A DNA stretch of 64,000 nt, taken from contig NZ_FVZN01000014.1 in assembly GCF_900168685.1 (NCBI RefSeq), positions 372,001-436,000 of the forward strand. The letters are read 5' to 3'. Source of the stretch: Solibacillus isronensis. GTDB lineage: Bacteria > Bacillota > Bacilli > Bacillales_A > Planococcaceae. Position 1 is the first letter of the stretch; each line of letters opens with the position of its first letter. The position numbers and the translations under genes were made by a program. The notes beneath the pieces were generated by a model, which made no database searches, was not told where the DNA came from, and saw nothing but the letters and a program-made list of their open reading frames with translations. Below are positions 45,096-53,796 of this stretch, in pieces.

Positions 45096-45596
45096 CTATT
45101 GAATACGAATCGCACGCACATTTTTTATTGGATTTTCAACATTTGAACCATCGGCAAATAACACATGTACTGGTCCATCTTCTAAAAGTGGCTTTCCATC
45201 TTGGCTGAATTTAAAAATGAAACTTTCAGCCTGCTCTAATGGAAATGCAAATTCCTCGTCTGTTGTACATTCAAAAACAACTTCATTTGCACCATCAGCA
45301 AGTTCGGCATTTTTCAAAAATGGTTTGATTTCCATTCCGAATGTGCCTGTCATCATGCCTTTACGGTCAAATTTACGTTCAGTTTTCAATGTAGGCGGAA
45401 ATACTGCACCTTCCATAATTTCACGCGACCAGTGTGCACCCATATCACGTAAATATTTTTCGTTATTTTCTTCAACTTTTTCTGAAACAAAATATGTATT
45501 CAGATCTAGTTTACGATCATCAAAAATCCATACAGTAGGATCTAATGTTAGTTCAAATTTAACCGCGCCTTTAATTGGAATGATTGTTTCGGTCAT
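45096..45596 (-). CDS. Hypothetical protein (166 aa)
   Basis: Soluble, acidic, beta-rich. It begins MTETIIPIKGAVKFELTLDP and ends GPVHVLFADGSNVENPIKNV plus RAIRIQ. No motif that I can attach to a function. ATG 45596 follows AAGGGGG and replaces the ATG at 45614, which lacks one. Upstream gene of a pair with ylaI. Confidence 0.78.
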   Translation of the reverse strand: MTETIIPIKGAVKFELTLDPTVWIFDDRKLDLNTYFVSEKVEENNEKYLRDMGAHWSREIMEGAVFPPTLKTERKFDRKGMMTGTFGMEIKPFLKNAELADGANEVVFECTTDEEFAFPLEQAESFIFKFSQDGKPLLEDGPVHVLFADGSNVENPIKNVRAIRIQ

Positions 45597-45766
45597 TTGT
45601 AAGTCCCCCTTCACTAAGTTCCTTCATAATTATAACGCGATTCCTCATAGAAAGAAATATAATTGAATTGAATGCAAAACATACAAAGACACTTGCATTT
45701 TTGAATGTAAAAAGATACACTTTACTAAGATAGAATCGAAGAAATATCATAGATGGGGGCGTCCTC

Positions 45767-46048
45767 ATGGATACGAAAGCACAAGCTTCCTTTCAGGAAA
45801 AAGCATTAGAGCTGTTAACTGCGGATGCAGATAAAATTGCTCGATTAATTCGCGTACAAATGGATAATCTGACAATGCCATCTTGTCCGTTATATGAAGA
45901 AGTTTTAGATACACAAATGTTTGGTTTATCGCGTGAAATTGAATTTGCCGCGAAACTCGGGCTGATCGAACGTGAACAAGGTAAGCAAATTCTCGATTCG
46001 TTAGAGAAAGAGCTTTCTTTATTACATGATGCGTATACAGACAAATAA
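45767..46048 (+). CDS. ylaN: UPF0358 protein YlaN
   Basis: 93 aa all-helical protein ([40 protein letters not shown]). YlaN is reported to bind iron and interact with Fur in B. subtilis and S. aureus, and is needed under iron limitation. Precedes ftsW as in Bacillus. Ribosome site GGGGGCG is weak. Confidence 0.92.
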   Translation: MDTKAQASFQEKALELLTADADKIARLIRVQMDNLTMPSCPLYEEVLDTQMFGLSREIEFAAKLGLIEREQGKQILDSLEKELSLLHDAYTDK

Positions 46049-46052
46049 AAGA

Positions 46053-46089
46053 AAACTCAAACGCTACATTGCGGTTTGAGTTTTTTTTT
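46053..46089 (+). terminator. ylaN terminator
   Basis: AAACTCAAACGC (46053-46064) / GCGGTTTGAGTTT (46071-46083), one bulged base, then T-run. Confidence 0.9.
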
Positions 46090-46108
46090 CAAAGATGAGG
46101 TTTATAAC

Positions 46109-47281
46109 ATGAAACAATATTTTAAAAATTATTTCCGCAATTTTGATTATGGGTTGTTGTTCGTTTACATTTTGTTAATGTTATTTGGACTTGTCATGAT
46201 CTACAGTTCCAGTATTTGGGTCTCTATTATTCAATATGATGCAAATCCGAACTTTTATTACAATCGCCAGCTCGTTAATATAATTTTAGCGTTAATTTTG
46301 TTTACGGTCGCTGTCATTACGCCATATAAAAGATTATCCAATAAGTCTATATTAGGTCTTTTGCTGGCAGTTATGTTTATACTAGAGTTATGGCTTTTAA
46401 TAGCCGGCAATAGTGTTAATGGTTCAAGAAGTTGGATCAGCCTGTTCGGCCTTATGAATTTCCAGCCTTCCGAATTTGCCAAACTCTTTATTATTATTTT
46501 CTTTGCGGGAACTTTTTACCGTAAAAGTGTGAACCGTGGTTCGATGCAGTTGTTAACATTTGATGATGTGTCGTATCCTCTGGGCATGTGGCTGTTTATC
46601 GTACTTGTTGTCGGTTTTGAAACCGATTTGGGTGCGCTTGTTATCATTGTAGCCATCGCACTTGTTGTTGTTATTACGAGCGGACTTAGAGGTAAGACGC
46701 TCGGCAGAATTTTTGGACTGCTTTCGGCTCTAGGGGTTGTCGGAATGATCGGGATTTTAATCTTTAAATGGGACACGGTTTTTAACGCAAGTCGAAGAGG
46801 CCGTATTACTTCCTTTATAGACCCTTTCAGTGATCCGCTTAATTCCGGTTATCATGTAGTCAACGGATATTATGCAATCGGAGCAGGGGGTTTGGAAGGT
46901 CGAGGGCTCGGGCAGTCGATTCAAAAGCTGGGGTATGTACCTGAACCGCAAACCGATTTCATTATGGCAATCATCGCCGAAGAGTTAGGGATTTTTGGTG
47001 TATCAATTGTTATTCTTGGTTTAGGCTTTATTGTGATGCGCGGTTATTATATCGCGATGTCAACAAAAGATCCGCTTGCACGAATGTTAGCGGCGGGCAT
47101 TTCTACATGGATAGGATTACAGACTTTTATTAATTTAGGTGGATTATCGGGACTTATCCCGTTAACCGGAGTAACGTTACCTTTTATTAGCTATGGCGGT
47201 ACTTCTATATTATTGCTCTCAGTAGCAATGGGGATACTTATTAATGTATCCACACATCACAAATTGGAAAAAAGAAAGTAA
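46109..47281 (+). CDS. ftsW: Cell-division glycosyltransferase FtsW (YlaO)
   Basis: 390 aa SEDS protein, ten membrane helices. Family segments: SWISLFGLMNFQPSEFAKLF (~111-130), the extracellular loop GYHVVNGYYAIGAGGLEGRG (~247-266) and the C-terminal ISYGGTSILLLSVAMGILIN (~358-377). Polymerises lipid II at the septum with a class B PBP. ATG 46109 (GATGAGG upstream) replaces the frame start at 46076, which lies on the ylaN terminator. ftsW-pycA order as in B. subtilis. Confidence 0.95.
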   Translation: MKQYFKNYFRNFDYGLLFVYILLMLFGLVMIYSSSIWVSIIQYDANPNFYYNRQLVNIILALILFTVAVITPYKRLSNKSILGLLLAVMFILELWLLIAGNSVNGSRSWISLFGLMNFQPSEFAKLFIIIFFAGTFYRKSVNRGSMQLLTFDDVSYPLGMWLFIVLVVGFETDLGALVIIVAIALVVVITSGLRGKTLGRIFGLLSALGVVGMIGILIFKWDTVFNASRRGRITSFIDPFSDPLNSGYHVVNGYYAIGAGGLEGRGLGQSIQKLGYVPEPQTDFIMAIIAEELGIFGVSIVILGLGFIVMRGYYIAMSTKDPLARMLAAGISTWIGLQTFINLGGLSGLIPLTGVTLPFISYGGTSILLLSVAMGILINVSTHHKLEKRK

Positions 47282-47298
47282 TTGGGGGTTAAGGAGAA

Positions 47299-50200
47299 AT
47301 GAAGTCGATTCAAAAGATTTTAGTTGCAAACCGAGGCGAAATCGCCATCCGTATTTTACGCGCCTGTAATGAGTTACATATTAAAACAGTTGCAATTTAT
47401 TCTCGTGAAGATAGCGGATCTTATCACCGCTATAAAGCAGACGAGGCATATATCGTAGGCGTAGGCAAAAAACCGATTGATGCTTATTTGGATATTGAAG
47501 GCATCATTAAGATTGCAAAAGAGGCCAACGTGGATGCGATTCATCCTGGTTACGGTTTTTTATCGGAAAATGTTGATTTCGCGCGCCGTTGTGAAGAAGA
47601 AGGTATTCAATTTATTGGACCGACTTCTAAGCATCTTGATATGTTTGGCGATAAAGTTAAAGCGCGTGAACAGGCGGTTTCTGCGGAAATCCCGGTTATT
47701 CCAGGTACAGACGGCCCTGTAGCAAACTTGCAGGAAGTAGAACAGTTCAGTGAAACTCACGGATTCCCGATCATGATTAAAGCGGCTCTTGGCGGTGGCG
47801 GACGTGGAATGCGTTTAGTAAATTCCAAAGAAGAACTGCAATCAGCTTATGAGCGCGCAAAATCTGAAGCAAAAGCTGCATTTGGCTCGGATGAAGTATA
47901 TGTGGAGAAGGCGATTATTAAGCCGAAGCATATTGAAGTACAAATTATTGGGGATACACACGGCAATATTGTGCATCTATATGAACGTGACTGTTCAATT
48001 CAACGACGTCACCAAAAGGTAGTGGAAATTGCACCGTCGAACTCCATTTCTGAGCAGCTCCGCAATGATATTTGTGATGCGGCTGTTAAGTTGATGAAAA
48101 ACGTCGGCTATATTAATGCTGGTACTGTAGAATTTTTAGTTGCAGACAATCAGTTTTATTTCATTGAAGTAAATCCGCGTATTCAAGTTGAACATACAAT
48201 TACTGAAATGATTACCGGCCTTGATATTGTGCATGCACAAATTAAAGTGGCAGAAGGGCTTGACCTTCATTCGAAAGAAGTAGGAATCCCTGCACAGGAC
48301 AAAATTCCGCTATTCGGTTACGCGATTCAGTCCCGAGTAACAACGGAAGATCCTGCAAACGACTTTATGCCGGATACAGGGAAATTGATGGTATATCGTT
48401 CAAGTGGCGGTTTTGGTGTTCGTTTGGATGCAGGAAATGGCTTCCAGGGCGCTGTTGTAACACCATACTATGATTCCTTGCTTGTAAAAATTTCGACATG
48501 GGGAATGACGTTTGAAGAAGCCGCGGCAAAAATGGACCGTAACTTACGCGAGTTCCGTATTCGTGGTGTAAAAACGAATATCCCGTTTTTAGGTAATGTT
48601 GTATTACATGAAAAATTTATAAAAGGCGAGTTTGATACGAGCTTTATTGATACGACACCGGAATTGTTTGAATTCCCGGAACGTAAAGACCGTGGAACAA
48701 AACTATTAAACTATATCGGAAATGTCACATTAAATGGATTCCCAGGTGTTGAAAAACGTACAAAGCCGATTTTTGTACAACCTGATAAGCCAAAAGTAGA
48801 TATTCTTATTCCTTCTCCAGAAGGCACAAAGCAAATTCTTGATGCGCAGGGTGCAGACGGACTTGTGAAATGGATTAAGGAGCAAGAAGATGTATTATTG
48901 ACAGACACGACATTCCGCGATGCCCATCAATCATTGCTTGCAACACGTGTGCGTACACAGGATATGCTTGAAATTGCAGACGAAACATCTCGTCTAATGC
49001 ATGACTATTTCTCACTTGAAATGTGGGGTGGGGCAACATTCGATGTTGCATACCGTTTCTTAAGCGAAAATCCTTGGGACCGTTTGGAAAAACTTAGAAA
49101 GAAAATTCCGAATGTTCTGTTTCAAATGTTGCTACGCGGAGCAAATGCGGTAGGTTATACGAACTATCCGGATAATCTGATCCGTGAGTTCATTCAGGAA
49201 TCCGCTTCTTCAGGGGTTGACGTTTTCCGTATTTTCGATTCTCTTAACTGGATTAAAGGAATGGAAGTAGCAATCGATGAAGTACGTAATAGCGGTAAAG
49301 TAGCGGAAGCGGCAATCTGTTACACAGGCGATATTTTAGATGACAGCCGTGCAAAATATACGGTTCAGTACTACAAAGATATGGCACGTGAACTGGAGGC
49401 AACAGGCGCGCATATTCTGGCAATCAAAGATATGGCAGGACTGCTTAAACCACAGGCTGCATATCGACTTATTTCCGAGCTGAAAGATGCGACTAGTCTG
49501 CCAATTCACTTGCATACACATGATACGAGCGGAAACGGCATTTACTTATATGCGAAGGCAATTGAAGCAGGTGTTGATATTATCGATACAGCACTAGGTT
49601 CAATGGCTGGTTTAACATCACAGCCAAGCGCCAACTCATTGTACTATGCAATGAAAGGATCTGAGCGTAATGTGCGGGCAGATATCGATAGCCTGGAAAA
49701 ATTGTCTTATTACTGGGAAGATGTTCGCAAATATTATGTTGATTTCGAAAGTGGCATGAATGCGCCACATTCCGAAATTTATGTACACGAAATGCCGGGC
49801 GGACAATACAGTAACCTGCAGCAACAAGCAAAAGCAGTTGGTTTAGGCGACCGTTGGGATGAAGTGAAGAAAATGTATTCCCGTGTAAATCTAATGTTTG
49901 GTGATATTGTAAAAGTAACACCGTCATCAAAGGTAGTAGGGGATATGGCGTTATTCATGGTACAGAATGATTTAACGGAAGACAATATTGTTGAGCGTGG
50001 ACAAACGATTGATTTCCCTGAATCTGTTATTGAGTTTTTCCAAGGTTATTTAGGACAGCCGCATGGCGGATTCCCGGTGGAAATTCAGAAAGTAGTATTA
50101 AAGGAACGTACACCTATTACAGTGCGTCCGGGAGAATTATTGCCGCCGGTTGATTTCGATCAGCTGACAGCAGAATTGACTGAAAAGTGTGGACGAGCAC

Positions 50201-50733
50201 CTTCTAAACAAGACGTACTGGCATATGCGCTTTACCCGAAAGTATTTGAGCAATATATTGATGCTGTGAATGCATTCGGCGATGTTTCTGTACTCGATAC
50301 GCCTACATTCTTCTACGGGTTGAAAATTGGTGAAGAAATTGAAGTGGAGATCGAAAAAGGAAAAACACTGATTGTTAAGCTTGTATCAATTGGTGAACCG
50401 CAGCATGACGGAACACGCATTATTTATTTTGAACTGAATGGCCAATCTCGTGAACTGGTAATTCAAGACTTAACGGTTGAAGTAGACGGCAGCATTGCAT
50501 TGAAAGCCGATCCGTCCAACCCGAACCAAATCGGTGCAACAATGCCGGGTACTGTTCTAAAAGTCGTTGTTAATAAAGGAAGCACAGTAAAACGTGGCGA
50601 ACACTTATTAATTACTGAAGCGATGAAAATGGAAACAACAGTCCAAGCACCAAAAGACGGTATTGTAAAAGATATTTATGCAAAAGCAGGAGACGCCATT
50701 TCAACAGGCGATTTGCTAATTGAATTAGAATAG
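47299..50733 (+). CDS. pycA: Pyruvate carboxylase
   Basis: 1144 aa, full length. Biotin carboxylase ~1-455 (KAALGGGGRGMRLV, ATP loop; FIEVNPRIQVEHT), carboxyltransferase ~530-830 (DTTFRDAHQSLLATRVRTQD; metal site LHTHDTSGNG), and biotin carrier at the end with Lys1110 in EAMKMET. Makes oxaloacetate from pyruvate and bicarbonate to refill the TCA cycle. Start ATG 47299 after AAGGAG, 17 bp from ftsW. Confidence 0.97.
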   Translation: MKSIQKILVANRGEIAIRILRACNELHIKTVAIYSREDSGSYHRYKADEAYIVGVGKKPIDAYLDIEGIIKIAKEANVDAIHPGYGFLSENVDFARRCEEEGIQFIGPTSKHLDMFGDKVKAREQAVSAEIPVIPGTDGPVANLQEVEQFSETHGFPIMIKAALGGGGRGMRLVNSKEELQSAYERAKSEAKAAFGSDEVYVEKAIIKPKHIEVQIIGDTHGNIVHLYERDCSIQRRHQKVVEIAPSNSISEQLRNDICDAAVKLMKNVGYINAGTVEFLVADNQFYFIEVNPRIQVEHTITEMITGLDIVHAQIKVAEGLDLHSKEVGIPAQDKIPLFGYAIQSRVTTEDPANDFMPDTGKLMVYRSSGGFGVRLDAGNGFQGAVVTPYYDSLLVKISTWGMTFEEAAAKMDRNLREFRIRGVKTNIPFLGNVVLHEKFIKGEFDTSFIDTTPELFEFPERKDRGTKLLNYIGNVTLNGFPGVEKRTKPIFVQPDKPKVDILIPSPEGTKQILDAQGADGLVKWIKEQEDVLLTDTTFRDAHQSLLATRVRTQDMLEIADETSRLMHDYFSLEMWGGATFDVAYRFLSENPWDRLEKLRKKIPNVLFQMLLRGANAVGYTNYPDNLIREFIQESASSGVDVFRIFDSLNWIKGMEVAIDEVRNSGKVAEAAICYTGDILDDSRAKYTVQYYKDMARELEATGAHILAIKDMAGLLKPQAAYRLISELKDATSLPIHLHTHDTSGNGIYLYAKAIEAGVDIIDTALGSMAGLTSQPSANSLYYAMKGSERNVRADIDSLEKLSYYWEDVRKYYVDFESGMNAPHSEIYVHEMPGGQYSNLQQQAKAVGLGDRWDEVKKMYSRVNLMFGDIVKVTPSSKVVGDMALFMVQNDLTEDNIVERGQTIDFPESVIEFFQGYLGQPHGGFPVEIQKVVLKERTPITVRPGELLPPVDFDQLTAELTEKCGRAPSKQDVLAYALYPKVFEQYIDAVNAFGDVSVLDTPTFFYGLKIGEEIEVEIEKGKTLIVKLVSIGEPQHDGTRIIYFELNGQSRELVIQDLTVEVDGSIALKADPSNPNQIGATMPGTVLKVVVNKGSTVKRGEHLLITEAMKMETTVQAPKDGIVKDIYAKAGDAISTGDLLIELE

Positions 50734-50759
50734 GGCATGTCTATCTAGCTTAAAATGAA

Positions 50760-50800
50760 AAGTGCCGCAAATTTTGAATTAAAATTTGCGGCGCTTCATT
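50760..50800 (+). terminator. pycA terminator
   Basis: AAGTGCCGCAAATTTT (50760-50775) / AAAATTTGCGGCGCTT (50781-50796), 16 bp with one T-G pair. Confidence 0.88.
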
Positions 50801-50815
50801 TATATTTACTACAAT

Positions 50816-50855
50816 AGTACAACGAAAGGGAGAGTGCAAAATGCATTCTCCCTTT
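50816..50855 (-). terminator. ctaA terminator
   Basis: AAAGGGAGAGTGC (50825-50837) / GCATTCTCCCTTT (50843-50855), one G-T pair; on the minus strand it ends TTTCGTTG. Confidence 0.75.
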
Positions 50856-50875
50856 TCTAGTAACTATCAACCTAT

Positions 50876-51793
50876 TTAATTTATTTTCGATCTTGAAACT
50901 AGCATGATTAAATAACACAATAAACCGAATAGAAGTGTTATTAATAACGAGTGCATTAATGAAACGAATAAGTGAAGTTTTAACAGGACTACAAGCATGC
51001 CGGCAATCACTTGTAAAATTACAAGTGAAAGAGCGATTGTCCAACCCCAGAAATTAATCCGCTGATTCTTGTAGTTTCTGATAACATGGATAGCAATATA
51101 GGCAATCCAAATTACGAAGATCAACACTGCAAAACGGTGCCCCATCTGAACCCACTCATACATATTGTACGGCATCGTCATTGGCTGATCGTTACGGCAA
51201 AACGGCCAGTCCGGACAGACTAGACTAGCGTCGGTATGACGTACAAGAGCCCCGGTATAAACAACTATATATGAATATAAAGTAACGCAAATAGTATGTA
51301 TTTTTAATTTCCTGCTCATGTACAATTGATCGGCATCAAACTTTTTGTCGACTTCAAATACAATCAAGGTAAGCAGCAGTACAGCCGCAAATGAGATTAA
51401 TGAAATCCCGAAATGTAACGCTAAAATAAAGTCACCTTGTCCCCATAAAACTTGGGCAGCTCCAATGAGTGCCTGAAGAGCAAGGAAGAACAGTGCCAAA
51501 AACCCTAAAAGCTTAACTTCACGAATATGGCCAAGTGCACGCCATGTCCAAATAACAAGAATGAGGATAAAAATGGATACTGATCCTGTTACAAGGCGGT
51601 GAGAAAATTCAATTAATACTTCGGTTGTAATTTCTTTCGGTATTAATGAACCGTTGCAGTCCGGCCAGTTTCTTCCACAGCCTAAACCGCTATCAGTCTT
51701 TGTAACTAGTGCTCCACCTTGAAGGATGAGCAACATGCCAAGGGTAGACAAAACAGCAAACCATTTTAGAAATTTGTAATATTTTTGATGCAT
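50876..51793 (-). CDS. ctaA: Heme A synthase
   Basis: 305 aa, eight membrane helices. Type 1 features: Cys39/Cys46 pair (LGCGRNWPDCNG), heme-ligand His65 (EFSHRLVTG), second Cys pair VCPDWPFC, and later His in QMGHRFAVL and LMHSLL. Oxidises heme O to heme A for the caa3 oxidase. Divergent from ctaC. Its usual partner ctaB (heme O synthase) is absent as an intact gene in this window. Confidence 0.95.
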   Translation of the reverse strand: MHQKYYKFLKWFAVLSTLGMLLILQGGALVTKTDSGLGCGRNWPDCNGSLIPKEITTEVLIEFSHRLVTGSVSIFILILVIWTWRALGHIREVKLLGFLALFFLALQALIGAAQVLWGQGDFILALHFGISLISFAAVLLLTLIVFEVDKKFDADQLYMSRKLKIHTICVTLYSYIVVYTGALVRHTDASLVCPDWPFCRNDQPMTMPYNMYEWVQMGHRFAVLIFVIWIAYIAIHVIRNYKNQRINFWGWTIALSLVILQVIAGMLVVLLKLHLFVSLMHSLLITLLFGLLCYLIMLVSRSKIN

Positions 51794-51850
51794 AAAATGA
51801 GCTCACCTACTTTAATTTTCCTTCGCTACAAAGAGCGTCTCTAATTCTAG

Positions 51851-51879
51851 ATAATAGCGAAAATATCTGAAAAATACAA
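51851..51879 (-). promoter_or_regulatory. ctaA promoter
   Basis: Minus strand: TTGTAT (51879-51874), 17-nt spacer, TATTAT (51856-51851). Confidence 0.65.
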
Positions 51880-52128
51880 CCATATTCAGGATTCCACTGT
51901 AAACGCAACCATATTTTCACAAATTGTTCATAAATTATTCTCCTTGCATTCACAAATATTGGCAAAAAATACATTACTATATAGTTGTTGATAGAGATTT
52001 CTGCATGTTTCGTCAGGTTTGACGTGAAGTAGTTTGAAATTTCATGAAACGTCTAGAAATCCTATCCAAATTTAGATATAGTTATGGTAACGGAATATGC
52101 TTACAAATTTGAAAGGAGAAGTAAGTTA

Positions 52129-52233
52129 TTGGACCCTTTTACCAAAACCCCGTCGAACTATAGGAATTTTTAGCACAATTATTCTTTAAATTTTCTTGCA
52201 CTTATAAAGATAGAAATCGGTACTTCACATTAA
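52129..52233 (+). pseudogene. ctaB: Probable relic of ctaB (protoheme IX farnesyltransferase) N-terminus
   Basis: In the 894-bp ctaA-ctaC gap, AAAGGAG precedes TTG 52129, which opens a frame stopped after 14 codons (TAG 52171). Read through the stop, the same frame gives FLALIKIEIGTS from 52192, close to the CtaB N-terminal segment FLSLIKIGIVNS, and at nearly the same distance from the start (21 against 24 residues). It stops again at 52231, and the remaining ~270 codons are not visible. ctaB normally stands exactly here. The match is short, so this is an inference. Confidence 0.4.
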
Positions 52234-52687
52234 TGAGGACTTAAAGAAGAATTGAAGTTTTCTAGATATTTTGCTTATTTTTCTAGCAAAATAGTATAAA
52301 CTAGAATTTAGTAGTAAAATGGGATATCAGTAAAAATGTCTCAGTAAATTCAAAATCCTACTAATTGAGTAAGCGGATTTTTGTAACCGATAGCAGTGAC
52401 TGCTGTCAGCATGTGAGGACTTATATTTTTCTGAGCCATATCATTTAAGTGAAACTTTACTCAAATATATTAGAATTTTTCCAATCGATCTGTATTTGAC
52501 TCAACTCGATTAGAAGAACAGGAGACTAATCAATATTTGAATATAAAGGGAAGCAGCAAGTAGTGGGCGGCTAAAAAATCGGGATTCTTTCCAGTACAGT
52601 ATTGCACTGTACAAGAATTCACATAGACATAACCGCAGTCATGGTTACACATGAAAATACAACAAAGAAAGAGGGGTTTATTAAGCT
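52234..52687 (+). other. ctaC upstream region with two palindromes
   Basis: No gene. Two inverted repeats stand out: GATAGCAGT-G-ACTGCTGTC (52389-52407, one T-G pair) and GTACAGT/ACTGTAC (52594-52600/52606-52612, 5-nt loop). Either could bind a regulator of oxidase genes or fold in the leader. TTGACT at 52497-52502 might be a -35, but no convincing -10 follows. 51880-52128 is AT-rich with nothing further. Confidence 0.4.
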
Positions 52688-53755
52688 ATGATGAAAGGGC
52701 TTAAAAAATGGCGTTTATTCTCGTTATTAACAGTAATGACAGTATTCCTTTCAGCATGTGGTGAAGAGTATATCTCGACGCTTCGTCCATCTGGTCAAGT
52801 CGGTAAAGAGCAATTAAACATCTTATATTTATCCATAGCTATTATGGCATTAGTCGTTATTGTCGTATCGACAATTTATTTAGTTGCTTTCTTTAAATTC
52901 CGCCGTTCAAAAGTTGGCGAAGACCATATGCCGAAGCAAGTGGAAGGCAGCCATACTTTAGAGGTAGTTTGGACAGTTATTCCAATCATTTTATTACTAG
53001 TCTTAGCTGTTCCAACTTTGCACTATACGTATAAATTTTCGAATGTTGCTGCAATGGACGAAGTAGACGAAAGCGGTAACAATACAGCACTTACAGTAAA
53101 TGTTACAGCAAAATTATACTGGTGGGAATTTGAGTATCCAAACCAAGGAATTATTACTGCACAGGAACTGGTTGTTCCTACTGGAGAAAAAGTATACTTC
53201 AACTTAATCGCATCTGATGTAAAGCACTCATTCTGGATTCCGGCTATTGGCGGAAAGATGGATACAAACGTTGATGGTATTAACAAATTCTATTTACAGT
53301 TTGATAGAGAATCAGCCGGTTTAAACGATGGTGAAGGCGTATTCTATGGTAAATGTGCGGAGTTATGTGGTCCTTCACATGCTTTAATGGACTTCAAAGT
53401 AAAAGCACTTGAGCCGGAAGCGTTTGACGCATGGGTTACAGCAATGCAGGCTACTGAAGGTGCCACAGCAGATAAAGAGTCATCTAATTTAGGTGAAGCG
53501 ACATTTGCCAACTCTTGCTTAGGATGTCACGCAGTATCTGGAGTTGCAGGCAATGGATTGGGTCCTAACTTAACAACTTTCGGTGACCGTAACCGTGTTG
53601 CTGGTTTCATGGAACATACAGTAGAAAACACGGCAGACTGGATTTATGAACCTTCTAAATACAAACCAGGAAATACGATGCCGGATAAACTTGTGACAGA
53701 AGAAGAAGCACAGGCAATTGCAGACTATTTAATGTCATTATCAGTTGAAAAGTAA
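52688..53755 (+). CDS. ctaC: Cytochrome caa3 oxidase subunit II with fused cytochrome c
   Basis: 355 aa. Lipobox FLSAC (Cys24), two membrane helices (~42-70, ~90-112), CuA domain ~130-240 with KLYWWEFEYP and GKCAELCGPSHALM, and a C-terminal cytochrome c (~260-355) with heme site Cys277-x-x-Cys280-His281 and a Met ligand in GNTMPDKL. Takes electrons from cytochrome c to subunit I. Ribosome site AAAGAGGGG; first gene of ctaCDEF. Confidence 0.96.
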   Translation: MMKGLKKWRLFSLLTVMTVFLSACGEEYISTLRPSGQVGKEQLNILYLSIAIMALVVIVVSTIYLVAFFKFRRSKVGEDHMPKQVEGSHTLEVVWTVIPIILLLVLAVPTLHYTYKFSNVAAMDEVDESGNNTALTVNVTAKLYWWEFEYPNQGIITAQELVVPTGEKVYFNLIASDVKHSFWIPAIGGKMDTNVDGINKFYLQFDRESAGLNDGEGVFYGKCAELCGPSHALMDFKVKALEPEAFDAWVTAMQATEGATADKESSNLGEATFANSCLGCHAVSGVAGNGLGPNLTTFGDRNRVAGFMEHTVENTADWIYEPSKYKPGNTMPDKLVTEEEAQAIADYLMSLSVEK

Positions 53756-53796
53756 TATTTACACATTAGAGAGAAACATTGAAGGAGGTTAAAGGT

